Shown: positions 7,910-15,930 of the stretch, in pieces
Layout: each line of letters opens with the position of its first letter
How positions within the stretch are numbered: position 1 is the stretch's first letter
Assembly (NCBI RefSeq): GCF_003014735.1
Contig: NZ_PYAX01000004.1
Coordinates: 62,001-126,000 of the forward strand
Origin: Saccharothrix carnea
Lineage (GTDB): Bacteria; Actinomycetota; Actinomycetes; Mycobacteriales; Pseudonocardiaceae
DNA length: 64,000 bases
Reading direction: 5' to 3'
Notes under the pieces: model-generated
Seen by the model: only the letters and a program-made list of their open reading frames with translations
Database searches by the model: none
Told to the model about the DNA's origin: nothing
Program-made: the position numbers and the translations under genes

Positions 7910-9703
7910 CTAGGAGGCCGCGCCTGCCCACTCGGTCGTCGTCGCCTCGTCCGCCGGCAGGAACGGCGTGAACGGCGGCACCTCCTCGGCCGGGAGCCGC
8001 AGTTCCAGCAGACCGGGCCGGTCACCGTGCCGCTCGTGGTAGTCGGCCAGCCGGTCGCGCAGCTCGGCCAGGGTGCCGGCGGACCCGACCCACAGCCGTT
8101 CCGGCTCGCCGAGACCGCGGGCGACCGCCGCGATGTCGACCGGCGTGTAGCTCACGCACTCGATCCGGCCGTCGAAGAACGTCTGCTGCCGCGTCACGCA
8201 CATGCCGTGCATGCCGTTGTTGAAGATCACGTACAGCGTGGGCAGGCCGAGGTCGACCGCGGTGTGCACCTCCAGCCCGTTCATCAGGAACGCGCCGTCG
8301 CCGCAGAACACCACCGTCCGGGCGCCCTCGGGCGAGCCGAGCTGCGCGCCGACCGCCGCACCGAGGCTGTAGCCCATGCCGCCCGCACCGAGCGCGATCG
8401 TCGACGACGTACCCGGCGGCACGTCGCTGAGGTGGATGACCGCCGACGCGCAGTTGCCCGCGTCCAGCACGATGTGCCCGTTGGTCGGCAGCCACGCGGA
8501 CAGCGCGGTGATCGCCTCGCTCTGGGTCAGGTCGTCGCCGTCGTCACGCGGGTGCGGCGCGCGGTCGACCGGATCGGCGGGCCGCGGCACGAACCGGCTC
8601 AGCTCGTAGCGCGGGAACGGGCTCTTCGCGAACGGCTCCGCGGCCAGGTGCTCCAGCAGCAGCCGGGCCACCGCACCGACGTCACCGGCCACCACGATCG
8701 CGGGGTCCACCGCGCGCCGCGGGTCGTCCGGGTCGATGTTGACCACCGCCACCCGCGCCGGGTCGAGCGCGCCCAACGGGCCGCGGGTCATCACGTTGAG
8801 CCCCGCGCCCGCCACCACGACCAGGTCGGCGTCACCGATGACGGCGTGCGCCGACGGGTGGCCGGTGACACCGACGACGCCGAGGAACAGCGGGTCGTCG
8901 TTGGGGAACTCGGCACGGGCCGACATGGTCGTGGCGACCGGGACACCGGCCCTCCGGGCGAAGTCGACCACCGACGCGCCGTCCGGGCTGCGCCGCACGC
9001 CGTGCCCGAGCACCAGCACGGGCTTGCTCGCCGCACGCACGGCGTCGAACAGCTGCCGCACCGCCACCGGGTCCGGCGGCGCGCTGACCACCACGTCGGC
9101 CAGGTCTTCGGGCCAGTCCGCCGGGCGCGGCCCCACCGGCTGGTCGTAGACGTCACGCGGCAGCAGCAGCGCGACCGGTCCGGGCCGGCCGGACAGCGCG
9201 GTGTCGACCGCGTCGCGCAGCTGCTCCCAGAACCGCGCCGGGTCGACCTTGACGGTCTTCTTGGTGATCGCCGCCAGCATCGCCCGCGCGTCCACCGCCC
9301 GGCCGATGCCCGAGCCGTCCTGGAACGCGCCGCGCCCCTCCAGCGCGGCCGGCGGCTGCCCGACCAGGGCCAGCACCGGCACCGACTCGGCATAGGACTC
9401 GGCGAGCCCCACGGCGAGGTTCATCATGCCGCCACCGGACGTGGCGCAGCAGACGCCGAGGGTGCGGTGCACCCGGGCCCGGCCGTCCGCCATGAACGCG
9501 GCGCCGTCCTCACGGCGGGCCATGACCGAGGTCAGCCTGCCGTCGCCGAGCCGGTGCACGGCGTCGTGGACGTGCTCGACGTTCGCCCCGCTGACGCCGA
9601 AGACGTACCGCACGTCCCAGTCGCGCAGTGCACCCACCAGTGCGTCGGCCAGCGTTGACGTCAACCGGTCGTCGTCCTTCATGTTCTCCCCCATGGTTGT
9701 CAT
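7910..9703 (-). CDS. ThDP-dependent enzyme, acetolactate synthase/benzoylformate decarboxylase type
   Basis: Up to 597 residues with the three-domain ThDP fold: Pyr domain (residues about 10-180) with the cofactor-activating Glu in MARREDGAAFMA, a central Rossmann-like domain, and a C-terminal PP domain with the metal/diphosphate motif GDGAFLMNGLE ending in FNN about 28 residues on. The N-terminal GVSGANVEHVHDAV replaces the usual GxPG. The start is uncertain: 9703 is maximal, but an ATG at 9682 has the better spaced GGGGGAGA site. It lies 9 bases downstream of the KAS III-like gene and is surely co-transcribed. Known relatives ligate or decarboxylate 2-oxoacids; beside a ketosynthase an acyloin-type condensation or 2-oxoacid decarboxylation is plausible but unproven. 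Confidence 0.85.
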   Translation of the reverse strand: MTTMGENMKDDDRLTSTLADALVGALRDWDVRYVFGVSGANVEHVHDAVHRLGDGRLTSVMARREDGAAFMADGRARVHRTLGVCCATSGGGMMNLAVGLAESYAESVPVLALVGQPPAALEGRGAFQDGSGIGRAVDARAMLAAITKKTVKVDPARFWEQLRDAVDTALSGRPGPVALLLPRDVYDQPVGPRPADWPEDLADVVVSAPPDPVAVRQLFDAVRAASKPVLVLGHGVRRSPDGASVVDFARRAGVPVATTMSARAEFPNDDPLFLGVVGVTGHPSAHAVIGDADLVVVAGAGLNVMTRGPLGALDPARVAVVNIDPDDPRRAVDPAIVVAGDVGAVARLLLEHLAAEPFAKSPFPRYELSRFVPRPADPVDRAPHPRDDGDDLTQSEAITALSAWLPTNGHIVLDAGNCASAVIHLSDVPPGTSSTIALGAGGMGYSLGAAVGAQLGSPEGARTVVFCGDGAFLMNGLEVHTAVDLGLPTLYVIFNNGMHGMCVTRQQTFFDGRIECVSYTPVDIAAVARGLGEPERLWVGSAGTLAELRDRLADYHERHGDRPGLLELRLPAEEVPPFTPFLPADEATTTEWAGAAS

Positions 9704-9712
9704 GTCCCCCGG

Positions 9713-10735
9713 TCAGCCGCCCTGCCGGAAGCGCGAGTGCGTGCCCGACCAGCGCAGCGCCATCGCGCTCACCAGGTCCCCACCGTTGGCGAACGTGCCG
9801 AGCGCCAGCACGTCACCGGGCTTCACCAGGCCCTCGTCCAGCGCGTCGGCCACCGTGACCGGGATCGAGCCGGCGAACAGGTTGCCGTACTTGGCGAGCG
9901 TGTCGTGGGCGCGCGGTTCCCCTATCCCGGTGCGCTCACGCCACTCCCGCAGGTAGGACTCGTTCGGTTGGTGGGTGACCAGCAACGCCACCTCGTCGGC
10001 GGTCAGCCCGGCCCGCGACAGGGCCTCGGCGACCGCGTCGGGGACCAGCGACATCGCGTTGTCGCGAATGCGCTCCAGCCGGTCCTGGGTGAAGTTGACC
10101 GTGATCGGCCCGCAGCCGCGTTCCCAGTAGTTCTTGAAAACACCCTCGACGACGTCGGGCTCGAAGCGCAGCAGCCCGTAGTTCTCGCCGTGCGAGACCT
10201 CGTAGGCCGACAGCACGCTGCGCTCGCCCGGTGCCACCAGAGTCGCGGTCGCGCCGTCGCCGAGCACCCAGGAACGCCGGGACTTCTGGAACTCCGGCAA
10301 CCGCGAGACGAAGTTGGTCACCGTGAGCACCACGACGTTGCGGTGGATGCCGGACTCGATGAACGCGCGCGCGGTCTGCAGGCCCGACAGCCAGGAGCAG
10401 CAGCTCGTGTCCACCTGCAGCACGGCCGCCTGCGACGCGCCGATCGCCGACTGCACGGCCGGGCCGATCCCCGGCCAGAACGTGTCGTTGAACATGCAGT
10501 GGTAAATGATGAGATCGATGTCCTCGGCCGCGACACCGGTGCGGTCGAACAACTTCCGGCACGCCTCGGCACCGAGTTCGGCCGAGGTGAAGTCGGGCGA
10601 GGCGAAGCGCCTTTCAGCCACGCCGCGGAAGAATGAATTCCCACTTAGTTCGTCATCCGAACCGGCGGCGTCGGCGTTCGACACCACGCGGTCCGGCATG
10701 AAGTTGACCACGTCGACTACCTGCGCATCAGGCAC
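9713..10735 (-). CDS. KAS III (FabH)-like ketosynthase
   Basis: 340-residue thiolase-fold enzyme. The catalytic triad is visible: Cys in VDTSCCSW (Cys112/Cys113, at the position of E. coli FabH Cys112), His255 in THQPN and Asn285 in KYGNLFAGS. The double Cys-Cys and the following Trp differ from housekeeping FabH (usually AACAGF or AACSGF), and the acyl pocket segment RRSWVLGDGATATLV is divergent, so this is a specialised member. It may condense or transfer acyl groups in secondary metabolism. The GTG start at 10735 has a G-run ribosome site about 6 bases upstream. It leads a two-gene operon with the ThDP enzyme. A long AT-richer leader with an inverted repeat lies upstream. Confidence 0.88.
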   Translation of the reverse strand: MPDAQVVDVVNFMPDRVVSNADAAGSDDELSGNSFFRGVAERRFASPDFTSAELGAEACRKLFDRTGVAAEDIDLIIYHCMFNDTFWPGIGPAVQSAIGASQAAVLQVDTSCCSWLSGLQTARAFIESGIHRNVVVLTVTNFVSRLPEFQKSRRSWVLGDGATATLVAPGERSVLSAYEVSHGENYGLLRFEPDVVEGVFKNYWERGCGPITVNFTQDRLERIRDNAMSLVPDAVAEALSRAGLTADEVALLVTHQPNESYLREWRERTGIGEPRAHDTLAKYGNLFAGSIPVTVADALDEGLVKPGDVLALGTFANGGDLVSAMALRWSGTHSRFRQGG

Positions 10736-10880
10736 TACGGTCCCCCCAGGGAAATTACTGAAAACTTTTACACGTTCGCCGGGCAGCGGTCATCGCTGCG
10801 ATCGATGCTCTGGCACGGTCTACGCCCCCTTCAATCGAGTGTGTGTCAGGTCACAGCACCGAAGGGGATTACTGGATGAT

Positions 10881-10909
10881 TGTTAAACGGAACGGACGAA
10901 CATTTAACA
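10881..10909. promoter_or_regulatory. Candidate operator upstream of ketosynthase gene
   Basis: TGTTAAA (10881-10887) and TTTAACA (10903-10909) are perfect 7-base inverted arms with centres 22 bases apart, about two helical turns. They stand out in an AT-richer pocket about 150 bases upstream of the ketosynthase start and downstream of the MerR-like gene. This geometry fits a dimeric regulator; which one is not known. Confidence 0.4.
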
Positions 10910-11008
10910 CCGGCCGCTGATCCACGGCCCACCGGCGGCCGGACGGCAACCTTCCCACCGCGGCCGATCCCCTGTCCATTCCGCGCCGATCCATCCGGGC
11001 GTCCGGGA

Positions 11009-11710
11009 TCAGGGCTTCACCCGGTCGAGCAGGGAGAGGTAGGCGTCGAGCCGGGCGGCGCCGGCGAGCAGGTGGCGGCTGCGCGTGGTCAGCCGGTCCT
11101 GCCACGAGTCGAGGAAGGCGCTCAACGCGTCCGCGCCGCCCGCCTCGCGCAGCGCGTCGAGGAACCGCGCGACCTGGTGCAGCCGGTAGCCACCGTGGCG
11201 CAGCTGACGGGCGATCCCGGCGTCACGCACGGCCTCCGGCCCGTACTCGCGGTAACCCGTCGCCCGGTCGCGCTCGGGGCGCAGGATGCCGGTGGCCTCC
11301 CAGGTGCGCAGCGTCGCCGGGTGCACGCCGAGCCGACGTGCGAGTTCGCCCACGGTCAGCGGTCGTCCCCGCAGTTGGGCCGGTGCCGCGGTGGACAGTG
11401 CGCCGAGAGCCGCCGCGACCTCGGTGCGGGTGTCGCGTTCGGCGACCAGCGCGACGTGCGCGGCGTCGATGAGCCGGTAGGCGGACTCGGTGTCGCCCCG
11501 GTTGGTCGCCCGCATGATCTCGACCGCCCGCTGGTGCCCGTGCCCCGCGCGCAACGCCAGGAAGGCGTGCAGCGCCTGCGCGTGCAGGGGCGTGTAGCGC
11601 CGGTAGCCGGTCTCGCTGCGCTCGCTCGGCGGGAGGATGCCGGCGTCGTCGTAGTTGCGGACCGCCTGGGCGGACAACCCGTGCTCCCGGGCGAGGTCGA
11701 TGGGTCGCAG
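11009..11710 (-). CDS. Tandem-HTH MerR-family regulator (TioE-like), CTG start
   Basis: 233-residue regulator with two MerR-type winged-helix domains in one chain. The first is LAREHGLSAQAVRNYDDAG followed by GYRRYTP; the second is LTVGELARRLGVHPATLRTWEA followed by GYREYGP. This double arrangement matches the TioE-like subgroup. The frame needs the segment RPIDLAREHGL to complete the first helix. The only start giving it is a CTG at 11710, with CGGAGG six bases upstream; a TTG at 11677 would cut the first recognition helix. It is divergent from the erythromycin esterase gene, which it probably controls together with itself. No ligand-binding C-terminal domain such as GyrI-like is present. 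Confidence 0.82.
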   Translation of the reverse strand: MRPIDLAREHGLSAQAVRNYDDAGILPPSERSETGYRRYTPLHAQALHAFLALRAGHGHQRAVEIMRATNRGDTESAYRLIDAAHVALVAERDTRTEVAAALGALSTAAPAQLRGRPLTVGELARRLGVHPATLRTWEATGILRPERDRATGYREYGPEAVRDAGIARQLRHGGYRLHQVARFLDALREAGGADALSAFLDSWQDRLTTRSRHLLAGAARLDAYLSLLDRVKP

Positions 11711-11727
11711 GGTGCACCTCCGATTGA

Positions 11728-11796
11728 GGCTTGAGCATCAAAAGCCCAGGTGAATCTCGTGGAAGTCTCACGCGAACCTTCAACGATACGGTCAAG
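11728..11796. promoter_or_regulatory. Divergent MerR-type promoter region
   Basis: On the minus strand, TTGACC (11795-11790) and TGAGAC (11770-11765) are separated by exactly 19 bases, the long spacer typical of MerR-controlled promoters. Two imperfect dyads lie in the gap: CTTCAAC/GGTCAAG (11778-11796) and GGCTTGA/TCAAAAGCC (11728-11746). The region separates the regulator from the esterase gene. Confidence 0.4.
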
Positions 11797-11825
11797 TGCA
11801 GTGTTCTCCTCCGAAGGGGTTGTCC

Positions 11826-13043
11826 ATGTCCACTGCCGCCGCACCGCGTGCCCTCGGCCGCCCGCTCGACCACCCGGCCGACCTGGGCCGTGCCCTCGAC
11901 GAGCTGCTCGCCACGCGGGCCGAGCCGCCGACCGTGTTCGCCCTCGGCGAGCCCACCCACGGGATCGAGGCGTTCCCGTTGCTGCGCAACGACGTCCTCG
12001 GCCACCTGGTCGAGCGCGGGTACCGGTCGATCGTGCTGGAGACCGACGTGTTCGCCGCGTCCGTGGTGGACGACTACGTGGCGGGCGGGCCCGCGGAGAT
12101 CGACACCGTGCTCGCGACCGGGTTCAGCCACGGGTTCGGCGCCGTGCCGGGCAACCGCGAACTGGTCGAGTGGCTCCGCGAGCACAACGCCGGGCGCCCG
12201 CCCTCGGACCGGGTTCGCTTCCACGGCTGCGACGCGCCCGTGGAGTACTCCGGTGCGCCGAGCCCGCGACGCGCGCTGACCTCGGTCGTCGACTACCTGC
12301 CGCCGGCGCTGCGGCCCTCGTCGGCCGGCGACCTCGACGGGCTGCTCGGCGAGGACGCGGACTGGACGGACGAGGCGGCCATGTACGACCCGGCGGCGTC
12401 CATCGGCGACTCCGACCGCGCCCGTGCCCTGCGCGTCGTCGCCGACGATCTCGCGAGCGCGCTGCGCCGGGCGGCACCCGTCCTGCGTCCCGCCGATCCG
12501 ACCGGCTACGACCACGCCGTCACGCACGCCCGCACGGCCCTGGGCCTGCTGCGCTATCACGCGGCCATGGCCGGTCCCGCGCCTGATCGCATGGCGGCGC
12601 TGATGAGCGTGCGCGCCGAGATGATGGCCGACAACCTGCTCGCGATCGTGGCGCGGGAGCGGCGACGTGGGCCGACCCTGGTGTTCACGCACAACTCGCA
12701 CCTCCAGCCCGCGCGCTCGCACGTGTCGGATGATCACGGTGAGCTGAGCTGGGCGAGCGCCGGTGCGCTCGTCGCGCTGACCCTCGGCGAGCGGTACCTG
12801 TTCGTGGCCACCGACGCGAACCCCGACAGCGTTGCGGGGACGTTGCAGGGTGTGTTGGCCGAGGCGACCACCCGGCGTGCGCTGTTCCCGGCACCGGCCC
12901 TGCGCGCCGCGCTACCCCCGTCGACCGGCGCGGGCGAACCGATCGTGCCCGGCCACATCCCGCTCACCCCGGCGGACCTGGAGGGCGCCGACGCGGTCGT
13001 CTTCGTCGCCGACACCGACGGGAAGCGGCACCGGTACTGGTAG
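11826..13043 (+). CDS. Erythromycin esterase-family hydrolase
   Basis: 405-residue member of the Ere family. The active-site motif GEPTHG (Glu42, His45) matches the Glu/His pair of EreB/EreC, and a later conserved block VFTHNSHLQPARS supplies further family residues. Family enzymes open macrolide lactone rings by hydrolysis, though some act on other substrates or are uncharacterised. No signal peptide is seen, so it acts in the cytoplasm. ATG at 11826 follows GAAGGGG. It is transcribed away from a tandem MerR regulator, suggesting drug- or metabolite-induced expression. No macrolide PKS is visible in the window, so self-resistance to a local product is not demonstrated. Confidence 0.85.
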   Translation: MSTAAAPRALGRPLDHPADLGRALDELLATRAEPPTVFALGEPTHGIEAFPLLRNDVLGHLVERGYRSIVLETDVFAASVVDDYVAGGPAEIDTVLATGFSHGFGAVPGNRELVEWLREHNAGRPPSDRVRFHGCDAPVEYSGAPSPRRALTSVVDYLPPALRPSSAGDLDGLLGEDADWTDEAAMYDPAASIGDSDRARALRVVADDLASALRRAAPVLRPADPTGYDHAVTHARTALGLLRYHAAMAGPAPDRMAALMSVRAEMMADNLLAIVARERRRGPTLVFTHNSHLQPARSHVSDDHGELSWASAGALVALTLGERYLFVATDANPDSVAGTLQGVLAEATTRRALFPAPALRAALPPSTGAGEPIVPGHIPLTPADLEGADAVVFVADTDGKRHRYW

Positions 13044-13140
13044 CCGCACTCGCTGCGGTGGAAGCGGCCCGCGTGGGAGGATGGCGGGCCAGTGCGGGGA
13101 GCCGGTCAACGCCGTGGGGTCGCAGGAGGTAGTTCGCCGG

Positions 13141-15072
13141 ATGGTGAACGAGTTCTCGGGTACCGCGCACGGTCCTGTCGTGCAGGCCGGGCGCATCGAC
13201 CACCTCGAGGTGCACTACCGGCCGCCCGCCACCCACCTCCGGCAGCTGCCGCCCGTGGCCGAGCTGATCGGCCGCGACACCGAGCTCGCGCAACTGCGCT
13301 CGCTGGCCGACACCGCACCCGCCGCGATCGGTGTCGGCGGGCCGCGGTGGGCCGGCAAGAGCGCGCTGGCCGTCGCGTTCGCGCACGAGATCGCGGACCG
13401 CTACCCGGACGGCCAGCTCTACCTGGACCTCCGGGGCAACCGCCACAACCCCCTGTCGCAGGAGGAGGCGCTGCGGTGGGCGTTGCGCTCGTCGGGACTG
13501 GCCGCGGAGGACGTCCCGGACGATCCGTCGCACCTGGTGTCCGCCTACCGCAGCGCGCTCGCCGACCGGCGGGTGCTCGTCGTGCTCGACAACGTCGTCG
13601 ACGAGACCACGGTCGACGTGTTCACCAGGCCCGCCGGGCTGGTGCTGGCCACCGGCCGGGGCGCGCCGCTGTTCCCGCGCGGTGTCGCCAAGCTGCACGT
13701 GCGACCGCTCGACCTGCCGGACGCGATCGCCCTGCTGCGCCGTGAGGCGGACTCCGACGTCCACTGGCACGGGGACGACGCCGAGCGGCTCGCCCGGTTG
13801 TGCGGCGGCCTGCCGCTGCCGCTGATCGCCGTGGCCGATCACCTCCGCCGCACCGCTTACTCGCCGCGCGGGCTCGCGGACCTGGTGGCGGACGGCCGCG
13901 TGCCGCTGTCGTCGTTGTCCGCCAACGGGACGGCGCTGGGCGACTCGCTGGCAGTGTCCTACCGCCGGTTGCCGGAGGAAGCACGGCAGGCGTTCCGGAG
14001 GCTCGGCGTCTTCCCCGGTGCGACGGTGAGCGACCGGGCCGTCCAAGCCGTCATCGGTACCGGAGCACCCGACGACGTCAAGCGGGCGATGATCGCCGAA
14101 GGCCTGCTGGTCGAGCACTGGCGCGGCGGCACCACCGAACTGCCGGCGCCGTTCCGGTCACCGGCGCGGGAGTGGCTCACCGACGTCGACGGCTCGGCCG
14201 ATCAGGTCCTCGACCGGATCCTGGACCACTACGTCGACGCCGCCGAGTCGGCCCTGACGGCGTGGCTGGGCGCGCACCCACCGGGCACGGACGGCCGGGT
14301 GTCCGAGGTGGTCCGGCGGACCGGTCGCGGTTTCTTCCTCGGTGAAGCGGAGAACCTGCGGTCCCTGCTGGAGAGCGCGGCGACCCGTCGCCTGGACGCC
14401 GCCATGGGCCTGGCCCTGCCGCTGCTCGAGTACCTGACCAGGCAGGACGAGGACGACCTGCGGGCCGTGCACGAGCCGCTCTTACGTGCCGTCACCGATC
14501 TTTCGGGTGGCCACCGGGAGGCGTTCGCACTCCTGGTGACGCTGAACGAGACGTACGCGCGGATGTCCCGGCCGGCGGAAGCCGCGGACTGCCTGATCGA
14601 AGCACAGCGCCTCGCCCGGGCCGCTCACGACGACGAGCTCGCGACCCGGGCCACCCGACTGCTGCTGGCCGCGTTCGACCGCAAGCTCGCCCTGGCCCGG
14701 GAGTCCGGGGACCCGGAGCGGATCGCGAACAGCCTCGTGCTGGTCGCCGGCGAGCACCACGACCTGGGCAACCCGCGGTTCGCGCGTCGGTTGCTGTTGG
14801 AGGCCCTGGAGTTCTACCGGACGACCGACGACGTGCCGGAGATCGCCGATGTCCTGGCCGAGCTGGGCGAGGTGAGCCGCGAGGCAGGCCACCTCGCGGA
14901 GTCCGTGCAGTTCCTGCGGGAGAGCGTGCGCCTGTTCGAGCAGGTCGAGGACGCGGAAGGGCTGGCGCTCGCGCTGGCGAGCCTGTCCGACGCGTTGACC
15001 GACCTGGGCCTGCACGACGAGGCCGCCGCCGCGCTGGCACGCTCCGACGAGCTGATCGACCTCGACGACTAG
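13141..15072 (+). CDS. STAND NTPase: NB-ARC with TPR repeats
   Basis: 643-residue signalling NTPase. A short N-terminal peptide GPVVQAGRI (residues 11-19), common in actinobacterial STAND proteins, precedes the NB-ARC core: Walker A GGPRWAGKS (66-74), Walker B VLVVLDNV, an RNBS-like LATGRG and GLPLPLIAV (GxP loop). A winged-helix segment follows (about 275-350), and then TPR-like helical repeats to the C-terminus. No catalytic effector domain is fused, so it may regulate transcription or defence through partner proteins. ATG at 13141 has AGGAGG 11 bases upstream; an in-frame ATG at 13081 is less well served. A rare TTA codon at 14482-14484 may tie translation to bldA-type tRNA. Its stop overlaps the convergent membrane gene by 4 bases. 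Confidence 0.8.
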   Translation: MVNEFSGTAHGPVVQAGRIDHLEVHYRPPATHLRQLPPVAELIGRDTELAQLRSLADTAPAAIGVGGPRWAGKSALAVAFAHEIADRYPDGQLYLDLRGNRHNPLSQEEALRWALRSSGLAAEDVPDDPSHLVSAYRSALADRRVLVVLDNVVDETTVDVFTRPAGLVLATGRGAPLFPRGVAKLHVRPLDLPDAIALLRREADSDVHWHGDDAERLARLCGGLPLPLIAVADHLRRTAYSPRGLADLVADGRVPLSSLSANGTALGDSLAVSYRRLPEEARQAFRRLGVFPGATVSDRAVQAVIGTGAPDDVKRAMIAEGLLVEHWRGGTTELPAPFRSPAREWLTDVDGSADQVLDRILDHYVDAAESALTAWLGAHPPGTDGRVSEVVRRTGRGFFLGEAENLRSLLESAATRRLDAAMGLALPLLEYLTRQDEDDLRAVHEPLLRAVTDLSGGHREAFALLVTLNETYARMSRPAEAADCLIEAQRLARAAHDDELATRATRLLLAAFDRKLALARESGDPERIANSLVLVAGEHHDLGNPRFARRLLLEALEFYRTTDDVPEIADVLAELGEVSREAGHLAESVQFLRESVRLFEQVEDAEGLALALASLSDALTDLGLHDEAAAALARSDELIDLDD

Positions 15073-15827
15073 TCGACCGCCGACCGCCGTTCCGGTGGTA
15101 GCGCCCGGAGCGTGACGCCTTGGCCACCGGCCAGCTTGATCTCCCACAGGGCCAGCGCGATCACCAGGGGCGGAGAGCCGAAGGTGAGCAGGACCGCCAG
15201 GGGACCGGGGATGCGGGCGCTCAGGTCGCCGCGGGCCAGCTGGTAGGTGTTGACACCCAGGATGCCGACGCTGAACACGATCGAGCACAGCGCCGGGAGC
15301 AACGGGTGGCCGTCCGCGGCGTTGAACCAGTAGCGGTAGCCCCAGTAGGCGGCCCAGAGGATCGACGGCATCACGTACAGCAGCAGGGCGAGGATGACGA
15401 CGACGGCGAGGATGGTCGCCAACCCCGGCAGCCGCACGCTCTTGTAGGAGCCCAGCACGAAGTCGAACGCCAGCCCCACCGCCAGGCACGCCAGCACCGT
15501 GACCGCGGGACGGCGCACCGCCCGCAGCAGCCGCGACCGGTCCGCCGGGGCGATGGTGCCGAACAGGATGGCGATACCCACGACGACCGCCGGGAGGGCC
15601 ACCGCGGCGTTGATCATCACGGTGCTCAGCGACCCCATGACCGAGTCGTAGCCGACCTGCTCGTAGGCCACCCAGACGGCGAGGGTGACCACGATGCCAC
15701 CGACCGACCGCGCCAACTCCAACCGCTCTACGCGCACATCGCCCGAGCCGTACCTGAACCGCGGGGTCAGCCACTCCTTGATCCTGCCGAACAGGAAGCC
15801 GAGCGAGGCGAAGTACGTCTGCACCAC
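15069..15827 (-). CDS. Multi-pass membrane protein of unknown function
   Basis: About 252 residues with six or more predicted membrane helices, for example VGGIVVTLAVWVAYEQVGY, VMINAAVALPAVVVGIAI, AVTVLACLAVGLAFDFVLG, ILAVVVILALLLYVMPSI, LCSIVFSVGILGVNTYQLA and PLAVLLTFGSPPLVIALAL. The N-terminus has amphipathic FGRIKEWLTPRFRYG. The GTG at 15827 is chosen because the longer frame up to 15866 adds a Gly/Val-rich stretch without signal character. No known family is recognised. It overlaps the STAND NTPase stop by 4 bases tail to tail, so the two genes share their 3' ends and no terminator can be present between them. Confidence 0.65.
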   Translation of the reverse strand: MVQTYFASLGFLFGRIKEWLTPRFRYGSGDVRVERLELARSVGGIVVTLAVWVAYEQVGYDSVMGSLSTVMINAAVALPAVVVGIAILFGTIAPADRSRLLRAVRRPAVTVLACLAVGLAFDFVLGSYKSVRLPGLATILAVVVILALLLYVMPSILWAAYWGYRYWFNAADGHPLLPALCSIVFSVGILGVNTYQLARGDLSARIPGPLAVLLTFGSPPLVIALALWEIKLAGGQGVTLRALPPERRSAVD

Positions 15828-15930
15828 GGAACCGAACCCCACCCCGCGCCCCACCACAACGCACAACTGCGGACAACATCGAGCCGGCGGCCACCATCGG
15901 GGTCGACGAGTTCCCGACCGACCGCCGGCC

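Noticed and set aside
7910..9703. ThDP enzyme as the housekeeping acetolactate synthase
   Set aside because: No small regulatory subunit or ilv genes adjoin it, and it is coupled to a KAS III-like gene.
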